DNA of 64,000 nt. It comes from Granulosicoccus sp965214025. GTDB lineage: Bacteria > Pseudomonadota > Gammaproteobacteria > Granulosicoccales > Granulosicoccaceae. The DNA lies in the NCBI GenBank assembly GCA_965214025.1, contig CBDCAW010000083.1, positions 62,001 to 126,000 on the forward strand, read 5' to 3'. Below the pieces are notes generated by a model that was not told the DNA's origin, made no database searches, and saw only the letters and a list, made by a program, of their open reading frames with translations. Each line of letters opens with the position of its first letter. The first letter of the stretch is position 1. The translations under genes and the position numbers were made by a program. Below, piece by piece: positions 27,077-35,060 of the stretch.

Positions 27077-28444
27077 ATGGCAGCCAACCCGGCAACCACC
27101 TGCAGCGGCCCCGGCTACGCCTCTCCGCAAGAGGCCATCCAGGCGCCGCGCGAGAAGGTCATCTATACCATCTGCATCTACACCGGCACAGGCGTGGAAA
27201 AGCCGGACTACCTGGCCACGGTGGATGCGGACGATACCAGCGACACCTTCGGCCAGGTGATCAGCCGGCTGGAAATGCCGACCCTCGGCGACGAGCTGCA
27301 TCACATGGGCTGGAACGCGTGTTCCTCCTGCCACGGTGATGCCGGCATGTCGCGCCGATATCTCATCGTGCCCGGCGTTCGCTCGACCAACTTCCATATC
27401 ATCGACACGGCCAGCGATCCGCGCAACCCGACCCTGCACAAGACCATCAGCGGCGAGGAGATCAAGGCGCGAACCAACCTGTCGGCGCCGCATACCGTGC
27501 ATTGCCTGGGTTCGGACATCATCGTGTCCATGCTCGGTGATGCGAAAGGCAATGCACCGGGCGGTTTCCTGCATCTGAACAAAAATTTCGAAATCGTCGG
27601 TCGCTGGGAGAACGATATCAGTGGCATGAACTTCAACTACGACTTCTGGTACCAGCCGCGTCATAACATGATGGTGTCTTCCGAGTGGGCCGCACCGAAC
27701 ACGTTCATGCCGGGCTTCGAGCTCGATGACGTGGGCAAGGGCAAGTACGGGCAGCACATCCACGTCTGGAATTTCGAGGAGAAGCGCATCGAGCGTTCGG
27801 TGGATCTCGGTGCCGAAGGCATGATTCCGCTGGAGGTTCGCGGTCTCCACGATCCGGCTTCCACCCATGGCTACGTCGGTGCAGCCCTGTCGTCCAACAT
27901 CTTTCACTGGTACAAGGATGACACCGGCGAGGTGCAGGTCGAGAAGGTCATCGATGTGGATACGGTCGATGTCGAGGGTTTTCCGGTGCCGATGCCCAGC
28001 TTGATCACCGATATCCTGGTGTCGATGGACGATCGCTACCTGTATTTCTCCAACTGGTTGCACGGCGACCTGCGCCAGTACGATATCAGCGACCGTTCGA
28101 ACCCCAAGCTCACCGGCCAGGTCTGGATCGGTGGCCTGCTCGGCAAGGCACCCGATGTCAATGGCCGCTCGGTGGATGGTGCGCCGCAGATGATCCAGCT
28201 ATCGCTCGATGGCAAGCGCCTCTATGTCACCACCTCTCTGTTCTCCACCTGGGACAACCAGTTCTATCCGTCCATGAAGAATGCCGGTGGCGTGATGGTC
28301 AGGATCGATTGCGATATCGAGAACGGTGGCATGAGCATCAACCCGGATTTCCTGGTGGACTTCGGTGCCGAGCCGCATGGCCCTGCCCGTGCGCACGAGA
28401 CCCGCTACCCCGGGGGTGATTGCTCTTCGGATATCTGGGTGTAG
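27077..28444 (+). CDS. Selenium-binding protein / methanethiol oxidase family
   Basis: A 455-residue protein of the SBP56 family, a seven-bladed propeller whose characterised bacterial members (MtoX) oxidise methanethiol to formaldehyde, hydrogen sulfide and hydrogen peroxide. Conserved parts are the GPGYASPQEAI start, ELHHMGWNACSSCHGD with the Cys pair linked to selenium or copper binding, several His residues (SAPHTVHCLG, LHDPASTHGYVG) and FSNWLHGDLRQYDISD. The ATG at 27077 begins this conserved start. No signal peptide is visible, whereas bacterial MtoX is often periplasmic, so its location is uncertain. A 2Fe-2S ferredoxin and a GFA protein follow closely. Confidence 0.85.
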   Translation: MAANPATTCSGPGYASPQEAIQAPREKVIYTICIYTGTGVEKPDYLATVDADDTSDTFGQVISRLEMPTLGDELHHMGWNACSSCHGDAGMSRRYLIVPGVRSTNFHIIDTASDPRNPTLHKTISGEEIKARTNLSAPHTVHCLGSDIIVSMLGDAKGNAPGGFLHLNKNFEIVGRWENDISGMNFNYDFWYQPRHNMMVSSEWAAPNTFMPGFELDDVGKGKYGQHIHVWNFEEKRIERSVDLGAEGMIPLEVRGLHDPASTHGYVGAALSSNIFHWYKDDTGEVQVEKVIDVDTVDVEGFPVPMPSLITDILVSMDDRYLYFSNWLHGDLRQYDISDRSNPKLTGQVWIGGLLGKAPDVNGRSVDGAPQMIQLSLDGKRLYVTTSLFSTWDNQFYPSMKNAGGVMVRIDCDIENGGMSINPDFLVDFGAEPHGPARAHETRYPGGDCSSDIWV

Positions 28445-28464
28445 CGACTTTGCAAGGCGCTGAG

Positions 28465-28797
28465 GTGAGTCGGGAGTGCTTTCAGGTCAGGTTGTCCAAC
28501 CGTGACGACAAGGAGTTGACGGTAGGCGACGACGAGACCATCATCGACGCTGCCGAGAGTGCCGGGCTTGCGCTACCGATCGCCTGTCGCTACGGTGGCT
28601 GCATCACCTGCGCGGCGCGACTGCTGGAAGGTCGAGTGCGCCAGCCGAACGCCACCGCCTTGAATGGCCGGCAATCCCGGGAGGGCTACATATTGCTGTG
28701 CGTGGCCCGGCCGAAGACCGATCTCGTGTTGGAAGTCGGGGTGGAAAGTCACGACCGTCTATTCGTCAACCCATTCAGCGTGAGCCGAGATGTCTGA
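28465..28797 (+). CDS. Plant-type 2Fe-2S ferredoxin
   Basis: A 110-residue single-domain ferredoxin. The four cluster ligands are Cys41, Cys46, Cys49 (CRYGGCITC) and Cys79 (LLC), in the CX4CX2CX29C spacing of plant and cyanobacterial ferredoxins. The GTG start at 28465 is preferred because it lies 20 bp after the oxidase stop. An earlier frame start would overlap the oxidase. Its stop overlaps the GFA gene by eight bases. It probably carries electrons for a neighbouring enzyme; the oxidase upstream and the GFA protein downstream are the obvious candidates, but this is inference from context. Confidence 0.87.
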   Translation: MSRECFQVRLSNRDDKELTVGDDETIIDAAESAGLALPIACRYGGCITCAARLLEGRVRQPNATALNGRQSREGYILLCVARPKTDLVLEVGVESHDRLFVNPFSVSRDV

Positions 28798-29206
28798 AGG
28801 TCATGGATCTGTCGCTACCGACGTCACCGGCAGTTGCCTGTGTGGCAAGGTTAGTCTTGCCATCGAGGTTCTGGATCGCGATGTGGTGTATTGCCATTGC
28901 CAGCAGTGTCGCAAACAGTCCGGCCATTGCTTCGCCGCCACCCGCGCGCGCGATGAACACCTGCAGGTGAGTGGCGCCGAGCATCTTCGCTGGTACGCCG
29001 CCTCGGAAGAGGCCCGCCGTGGGTTCTGCAGCCACTGCGGTTCACTGCTGTTCTGGAAGAAGAACGGTGATGAGTACACCTCGGTGCTGGCCGGCTGCCT
29101 GGATGCGCCGACCGGGCTGCAGGCGGTGTCGCACATATTTACCGATGACAAGGGCGACTACTACAAACTCGACGACGGCCTGCCGCAGCATCCGCAGGCC
29201 GACTGA
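28790..29206 (+). CDS. GFA family protein (CENP-V/GFA zinc-binding domain)
   Basis: A 138-residue protein of the glutathione-dependent formaldehyde-activating enzyme-like family. The zinc ligands form the usual clusters: CLCGKV (Cys16, Cys18), CHCQQCRK (Cys35, Cys37, Cys40) and FCSHCGS. The founding member was reported to speed S-hydroxymethyl-glutathione formation from formaldehyde, but the enzymatic role of most members is unproven. Its eight-base overlap with the ferredoxin gene and the proximity of a methanethiol-oxidase-like gene (formaldehyde producer) give a plausible, unproven functional link. Confidence 0.88.
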   Translation: MSEGHGSVATDVTGSCLCGKVSLAIEVLDRDVVYCHCQQCRKQSGHCFAATRARDEHLQVSGAEHLRWYAASEEARRGFCSHCGSLLFWKKNGDEYTSVLAGCLDAPTGLQAVSHIFTDDKGDYYKLDDGLPQHPQAD

Positions 29207-29217
29207 CACAGGTTCCC

Positions 29218-30153
29218 ATGGCACACCCCGGCTCGATCGTCGTCACTCAGGGCAGTGCCCTGCGAGGCGTCCTGTTCATGATAATAGGCATAGCCTTGCT
29301 CAGCCTGATGGATGCCGCGGCCAAATGGCTGGTCATGAACGGTATCCCGGCCGTTCAGATCCTTGCACTGCGCAGTGTGATGATCGTGCCGGTGATGCTG
29401 CTGGCCTATGCGGCGCGCGGCACGGCCGCTGATCTCAAGCCGGTGCATCCCAAGGCGCAGGCACTGCGGGGGCTTTCCGGCATCCTGGCCCCGCTGTGTT
29501 TCTTTCTCGGCCTGGCCCGCATGCCGCTGACCACGGCGGTGGTGGTCTTCTTCTCGTCCATCTTCATGGTCAGCGTACTGTCGATGCTGTTTCTCGGTGA
29601 GCGCGTCGGGCCCCATCGCTGGGCAGCGATCATCGTCGGGTATGCCGGTGTTTTCGTTGCCATGTCGCCCTCCGGCGGCGGGGACACGCTTGGTTATCTA
29701 CTGGTATTGCTGGCGAGTCTTTCCTACGCGGTACTGTTCATCAGCGGCAGCTACCTGTCGCGCACCGACAGCGTCGCGTCTCTGGTGTTCAGCTACAACC
29801 TGGGGGTAGGTCTGGTCGCCTGTGCCGCCCTGCCCTTTTTCTGGCAGTCGATCCCGGCAGGCCAATTGCAGCTCGTGGTCGCGCTGGCAGCACTGGCACT
29901 CGCCGGTCACTTCTGCCTGACCAAGGCATTCTCCCTGTCAGAAGCGTCACTGGTGGCCCCGTTCGAGTACACCGCGATCCTGTGGGCACTGCTGCTTGAC
30001 CTGCTGTTATGGCAGACGCTACCCGGCCTGGCGACCTGGGTGGGTGCAGTCATCATCATTGCCAGCGGCCTGTACGTCATCTATCGTGAACATCGCAACG
30101 CGCTGGAGTCCGTCGACCGTCAGCGTACGGACGATACACCCCAAGCAACCTGA
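29218..30153 (+). CDS. EamA/DMT family transporter
   Basis: A 311-residue membrane protein with ten predicted helices arranged as two EamA repeats (residues 15-145 and 160-290), the drug/metabolite transporter fold. Segments such as LLSLMDAAAKWLVMNG and FLGERVGPHRWAAIIVGYAGV are typical of the subgroup related to S-adenosylmethionine and riboflavin carriers. Substrate and direction are not deducible. It starts 11 bp after the GFA gene and may be the last gene of the oxidase-ferredoxin-GFA unit. Confidence 0.85.
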   Translation: MAHPGSIVVTQGSALRGVLFMIIGIALLSLMDAAAKWLVMNGIPAVQILALRSVMIVPVMLLAYAARGTAADLKPVHPKAQALRGLSGILAPLCFFLGLARMPLTTAVVVFFSSIFMVSVLSMLFLGERVGPHRWAAIIVGYAGVFVAMSPSGGGDTLGYLLVLLASLSYAVLFISGSYLSRTDSVASLVFSYNLGVGLVACAALPFFWQSIPAGQLQLVVALAALALAGHFCLTKAFSLSEASLVAPFEYTAILWALLLDLLLWQTLPGLATWVGAVIIIASGLYVIYREHRNALESVDRQRTDDTPQAT

Positions 30154-30226
30154 CAGCGAGGCTCAATGATCAAGGGTCGACGGCCGATACCCGGCCTAAC
30201 CGCCCGCCGCAAAGGTCTTTCCCTCC

Positions 30227-31444
30227 TTGCAAGCCTCCTACCTCGGCCGACAGCCCATCCTGGATGTCGATGAAGCCACCTTCGGCTACGAGCTGCTGTT
30301 CCGCTCGGCCGAGACCAACAGCTACGACCCATCGGTAGACGGTGATCGGGCCACCGCTCAGGTACTGATCGGTTCTGTGGTCGAACTCGGGCTGGAACGC
30401 CTGGTGGGCGATAGCCTGGGGTTCATCAACCTGACGGATTGTTTTCTGGAGAATCCGGATCTGGTGAGCTGCCTGCCGCCGGAACGTGTGGTGCTGGAGG
30501 TACTGGAAACCGTACGACCGACCCCTGCCGTGATAGAGGGTATCGCCACCCTGAAGAAGCGCGGCTACACGATCGCGCTGGATGACTTCGTCGATGCTCA
30601 CGACCTGCAGGCACTGGTGATGCTGGCGGATATCATCAAGTACGACATCACCCACTACGACATGGCCACCCTGGCCCGCCAGGTGACCATCGACAGGGCC
30701 GGCCGGCGTCGTGTGCTGGCCGAGCGGGTTGAGACGCCGGAAGAATTTCAACAACTGAAGGCGATGGGTTTCGACTACTTCCAGGGGTTTCACTTCGCCC
30801 GTCCGCTGGTCGTCAAGGGCGCCACGATCGCCTCCAATCGGATCAGCCTGCTGCAGCTTCTCGCATTGGTCAACGATCCGAGTGCGTCGAACGAGGATCT
30901 GGTGGAGGCCGTCAGTCGCGATGTGTCGCTGAGCGTACGGGCGTTGCGTTTCTGCAATTCGCCGGCTACCGGCCTGCGCCGCGAAGTCACGTCCATTCAC
31001 CAGGCGATCTCTCTGCTCGGCCGCGCCACGCTACGTAACTGGATCACGCTGTTGATGATGTCGCACTGTGACGGCAAGCCCGATGAGCTGACCACCATGG
31101 CGTTGGTACGGGCACGCTACTGTCAGCTGTTATGCCAGTCGGAGAGTTGCGGCGACCCTTCCGAGTACTTCACACTCGGGCTGCTGTCCTTGCTCAACGT
31201 ACTGATGGATTCGACGATGGAGAGCGTGCTCGAATCGATTTGCGCCACCACCGAGTTTCATGCGGTGCTTCTTCACGGTGAAGGGCGCGCCGGCGAAATG
31301 CTGCGTACCGTACGCTTTCTGGAAACCGGGCACGATCTTCAGGCCAGGCTGGGCAAACTGGACATCACGCCCGCGATGCTCGAAGCCTTTCAATCGGCGT
31401 TGATGTGGGCCGAGGACATCCGTCGCAGCCTGCCGACGGACTGA
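30227..31444 (+). CDS. EAL and HDOD domain signalling protein (YuxH-like)
   Basis: A 405-residue cytosolic protein. The N-terminal half (about 1-195) is an EAL-type fold, but the EAL motif reads ELL (GYELLFRSAE) and other catalytic acids are altered, so phosphodiesterase activity on c-di-GMP is unlikely. The C-terminal half (about 200-395) is an HDOD domain (ISLLQLLALVNDPSASNEDLVEAVSRDVSLSVRAL). Such EAL-HDOD proteins are usually regulatory. No ATG is available after the preceding in-frame stop, so the TTG at 30227, with an AAAGG upstream, is taken as start. Confidence 0.83.
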   Translation: MQASYLGRQPILDVDEATFGYELLFRSAETNSYDPSVDGDRATAQVLIGSVVELGLERLVGDSLGFINLTDCFLENPDLVSCLPPERVVLEVLETVRPTPAVIEGIATLKKRGYTIALDDFVDAHDLQALVMLADIIKYDITHYDMATLARQVTIDRAGRRRVLAERVETPEEFQQLKAMGFDYFQGFHFARPLVVKGATIASNRISLLQLLALVNDPSASNEDLVEAVSRDVSLSVRALRFCNSPATGLRREVTSIHQAISLLGRATLRNWITLLMMSHCDGKPDELTTMALVRARYCQLLCQSESCGDPSEYFTLGLLSLLNVLMDSTMESVLESICATTEFHAVLLHGEGRAGEMLRTVRFLETGHDLQARLGKLDITPAMLEAFQSALMWAEDIRRSLPTD

Positions 31445-31538
31445 TGCTGCAGTCGATCACGTGGCGCCAGGATACGGGCAACCCCACTAGAGCCCCGTCT
31501 TCGGAGGCTTCGACTGCCCGGTCCACCTGGTACGTTGA

Positions 31539-32547
31539 TTACTGCGCAGCCGGTGACCCGGAGAGATTCCAGCCCGTGTGATCGGCGCACCACTTCCAAA
31601 GCCGCTCGCGACGCTCGGCAGTATCGGACTCACGCGTGGAACGCAGCATGTGCGGGTCGCGAATCGCGCGATCGAGCCAGAAAGAACCGCTCTCCTGCTG
31701 ACCGGCAGGATCAACCGCCAGCCACACCATCGTGTCGGCGCCTTCCAGCGGCGTGCGCAACAGGCCCAACGGGCCGAGAACCTTCGAGAAACCGGGCAAC
31801 GCATCGTTGATGCCCGGCGTATTCACCCAACCGGGATGCAGCGAATGGAATACCGTGTCCGTGGCCGGCACTTTTGCCGCCCAGAGCTCGTTGAGTGACA
31901 CCTGTGCACGTTTGGCACGGGCGTACTGCTTCGCCCCCTGATAGTCCTCGTCGCTCATGGCAAGCTCCGATACCGACAGGGGTGCCGTGTACATGCCACC
32001 TGAACTCATCGTGATCACCCGGCCCGGCCGCGACTCACGCAGGGGATCCAGCAGCAGGCCGGTCAGCAGGAACGGGGCCGCCACCATCAGTTCGATCGAC
32101 AGGTCGGTACCGTTGGCGGCGCGCTTGCGCTCGTTGAACAGGGCGCCGGCGTTGTGCGCCAGCACATCGACGACCGGGTGAGCCGCATGAATCTGTCTTG
32201 CCGCCTCGCGCACATCATCCTGCTTGCCAAGGTCCGCGATGACCGGGCTGATCGAGCGATTGCCGGTGGCGCCCTGCAGCTCGTCCATCAGACGCTTCAC
32301 CTTGTCCTCGTTGCGTGCCACCAGGACCAGCGTCGCACCACATTTCGCGAATACCCGGGCCGCCGCCTCGCCGATGCCGGAGGTGGCACCGGTAAGCACG
32401 ATGGTCTGCCCCTTCAACTCGTAGCGATGCAGATCCTGCCAATCGAAGCGCCCGCCGACGCAGTACAGGCCCCAGCCGTGAAAAGCTCGGAAGGACCGTC
32501 TTTTCCAGCAGGCGATCCAGCCGACTGTCGGTGGTTTGTCGTGGCAT
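31539..32547 (-). CDS. Short-chain dehydrogenase/reductase (frameshifted)
   Basis: A reductase of about 335 residues after repair. The cofactor motif TGATSGIG, the NAG strand (LAHNAGALFN), the catalytic Ser (ITMSSGGMY) and the YxxxK pair (YARAK) define a classical to extended SDR. The C-terminal part resembles retinol dehydrogenase/WW-oxidoreductase-like members. The N-terminal 45 residues start at ATG 32547 in one frame and continue in another (HGWGLYCVGGRFDWQDLHRYELKGQ). One extra base near 32489-32495, probably in the CC of the coding strand, separates them. The TTG at 32415-32417 is a false start produced by this break. Substrate unknown. Confidence 0.82.
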
Positions 32548-32863
32548 GGGGTAAGAACCTCTCCAATGGTGGCGGGCGGGAGCCTTGCCGCGGTGGGGCT
32601 TGTACGTTGCTAACCGTTATAGCGCGCGTCGAACGCGAGCAGAGCTTTCGGGGTCAGGCAACGCCGATCTCGGCGAACGCGCCTCAACCGACCTTATCAA
32701 CAGGTTATGGATGGCCCGCCGAATAGGCATGACACCGTATCACCTCAAGTGAAGGCGCTTGCCTACCGACGGGATCGGGATCGGCGATTGCAGGGTTTGC
32801 ACTCCGACTCGACAGCCAGCAGCCCGCGCTGGCCGAGCAACACCCATACGCCGAGGACATTCC
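32548..32863. other. Divergent intergenic region
   Basis: These 316 bp separate the SDR gene from the methyltransferase gene. In-frame sequence continues upstream of the methyltransferase ATG but is Arg/Pro-rich and not convincing as protein. No repeat or clear promoter was recognised. Confidence 0.4.
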
Positions 32864-33748
32864 ATGGCCAGTTCAAGCAACGCCATACGCAAGACCGTTA
32901 CCGAACTTGGCGACACGGAAATGTCGCGAACCCAGACAGGCAACTGCAGTGCTCCCACATTACGTGTGGTGCCACCGGTACCGGTGCCGCGTTCACCGTA
33001 CCTGGTCAATCGCCTGTTCGAAACGCCCGAGTACAACCTGTTCAATCACGTCAAGTTTCACCTGGTCAACGATCAGATCATAAAACGCTGCAAGCGTACG
33101 AGCGGAGGACTGACGCGTCTGTTCGATATCGGCTGCGGCCTGCAGGTGGCGAGACGTTACCTGGAATGCCTGAATGACGACATCGCATACTTCGGAGCCG
33201 ACTACGAAGCTGCCTTCGATCCGGACGCGATCGTCGACCTCAACGAGCCTGGAGCACTCGACGTGCCGATGCGATGGGGCCCGGACGTGGTCATGCTGCT
33301 CGACGTGCTGGAGCATCTGCACGCGGACATCGACGACCTCGACAAGGTGGTCGACCATGTCAGGGAGTCGATGCCAGATGATGCCATCGTGGTGGTGACC
33401 GTACCCCAATGGTACCGTCTCGACTGCTTCAAGCTGCCACACCTGCATTATCCGGAGCACAAGATCCGACTCACGCGCCACGAATGGCAGGCCCTGCTCG
33501 AGCGACATTTCGAAGTCATCGAAACCCAGGGTGTCGGCTACCTGTCAGTGCTGCCCTACCTGCCGATGGCCTTCAGGCGCTACACCCCCGCCAATCGACT
33601 TGGACGCCTGTTCACGCACCTGCGCTCCAAGAGCTTCGAAAGGCCGTTCCTGAAACCGCTCGACCTGTTCCTGTCGCGCACGATCGGCCGACTGGCGCCC
33701 TTCAAGGGCCTGTCGAACGACATCCTGTTCGTGGCGCGCAAGCGCTGA
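32864..33748 (+). CDS. SAM-dependent methyltransferase
   Basis: A 294-residue class I methyltransferase. Motif I is LFDIGCGLQVARRYLE (near residue 85), an acidic FGADYE loop follows, and DVVMLLDVLEHLHADIDDLD is the typical post-motif strand and helix of methyltransferases of the type 11/23 clans. The C-terminal third is rich in aromatic and basic residues (FRRYTPANRLGRLFTHLR). The substrate is unknown. The gene is followed 30 bp later by an adenosylhomocysteinase-like gene on the same strand, which suggests a two-gene methylation unit, although that protein seems catalytically altered. Confidence 0.8.
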   Translation: MASSSNAIRKTVTELGDTEMSRTQTGNCSAPTLRVVPPVPVPRSPYLVNRLFETPEYNLFNHVKFHLVNDQIIKRCKRTSGGLTRLFDIGCGLQVARRYLECLNDDIAYFGADYEAAFDPDAIVDLNEPGALDVPMRWGPDVVMLLDVLEHLHADIDDLDKVVDHVRESMPDDAIVVVTVPQWYRLDCFKLPHLHYPEHKIRLTRHEWQALLERHFEVIETQGVGYLSVLPYLPMAFRRYTPANRLGRLFTHLRSKSFERPFLKPLDLFLSRTIGRLAPFKGLSNDILFVARKR

Positions 33749-33778
33749 AGCGGTGCATCTGCGAAAACACGTGTCAAC

Positions 33779-35023
33779 ATGAGATCAGAAACAACCACTC
33801 GCGACGAGCGGGTGCCCGCACCGGGCACGCAGCTACCGCACGAATGCACGGTCTCTCTCGTGGAGCCGGTTGCAGAGGCCTTCGATACCACCCGTCGCCA
33901 GCCGGACTTTCATCCGGATTTCCTGGGCGAAATGTGTCGTCGACTCGCACTGAAGGCCTACCCTGACACTCGTCAGTTCGTCGTTCAACACCTGTTTCCC
34001 GACACCGTGCGGCTGCTGCAGCGCCTGCATCGGTTCATTCCGATCGATACCGTCATCGGCATCAGCTACTCCGGCAATGCGCACGCGATCGAGACACTGC
34101 GGGCTCTGGGCATTCGGGTGATCACCCCCTCGCATGATGCGCTGGAACGAACCGTGGTCACCGAACTGGAAGATGCCCTCGGGCGTGCTCGGGCCAACGG
34201 GGACAGGCTGGTCATTCACGAAGTGGGTGGCTACGCGATACGCGCCCTGCACGAGCCACTGTACATGGGTGGTGACACGGTGATCGGAGCGATCGAGATA
34301 ACCAAGCAAGGGGTCTGGGTGGCAGAGCAGCTGGAACAGCTGCGCATTCCTCAATTGAATGTGGCGCAGACACGTCTGAAAGAGGTCGAAGGCAAGCTCG
34401 TCGGCGAGGCGGTGGTGGCAGCGCTGGATACGATCCTGCGTGAGCTCGGTTATGCCGTGGTGGGCCGCAACGCCCTGGTGTGTGGCTACGGCTGGGTCGG
34501 CAAGGGCGTTGCCAGGAGCCTGCAGCAGCGCGGCATGAGTGTCAGCGTACGCGATGTGGACAAGGTATCGCTGGTGGAGGCCACTGTCGATGGCTATTCA
34601 CCGGATCGACGAGCACAGCTGGAGCGTGCACCCGCCATCGTCATCGGGGCATCCGGCGTCTGCTCCATCGATGCCGACCTGCTGCGCCAACTACCCGACC
34701 GAAGCTTCATCGTCAGCGGTGCGTCGAAAAATCACGAGATCGACCTCGGGACCCTCGCACGGCAAAGCGTCGACCGCGTGCGTATTCACGAGCATGTACA
34801 GCAATGTACGCTGGACGACGGGCGGCGCCTGTTTCTGGTCAACGAGGGTTATCCCGTGAATTTCACCGGTGCCAGCGTACCGGACGAGATCGTGGAATTC
34901 CTGTTCGCCGAGCTGCTGATGCTGTTGCCGACATTGATGGAACATACACCGCCGCCGGGTATCTACACCCTGCCTCCGGAGCAGGAGGCGCTACCAGCGG
35001 AAGTCTGGCTGGAGCTGCGCTGA
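33779..35023 (+). CDS. Adenosylhomocysteinase-like NAD-binding protein, catalytically divergent
   Basis: A 414-residue protein whose C-terminal half contains the NAD-binding motif VCGYGWVGKGVARSL, near-identical to the VCGYGDVGKG of S-adenosylhomocysteine hydrolase, embedded in the same two-domain layout. The hydrolase catalytic block KSKFDN is not conserved; the equivalent region reads NVAQTRLKEVEG. The substrate-domain EETTTG segment reads EITKQG. It is also shorter than true SahH (about 430-490) and lacks the usual C-terminal KPxxYRY end. It may therefore be a dehydrogenase or binding protein derived from SahH rather than a hydrolase. It pairs with the upstream methyltransferase. Confidence 0.72.
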   Translation: MRSETTTRDERVPAPGTQLPHECTVSLVEPVAEAFDTTRRQPDFHPDFLGEMCRRLALKAYPDTRQFVVQHLFPDTVRLLQRLHRFIPIDTVIGISYSGNAHAIETLRALGIRVITPSHDALERTVVTELEDALGRARANGDRLVIHEVGGYAIRALHEPLYMGGDTVIGAIEITKQGVWVAEQLEQLRIPQLNVAQTRLKEVEGKLVGEAVVAALDTILRELGYAVVGRNALVCGYGWVGKGVARSLQQRGMSVSVRDVDKVSLVEATVDGYSPDRRAQLERAPAIVIGASGVCSIDADLLRQLPDRSFIVSGASKNHEIDLGTLARQSVDRVRIHEHVQQCTLDDGRRLFLVNEGYPVNFTGASVPDEIVEFLFAELLMLLPTLMEHTPPPGIYTLPPEQEALPAEVWLELR

Positions 35024-35060
35024 CAGCGAGACCGTCGCACCCGGGCGTGAACCGGTGCCG

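Noticed and set aside
26942..28063. A 373-codon frame opposite the selenium-binding-type gene
   Set aside because: Antisense shadow of a highly conserved protein.
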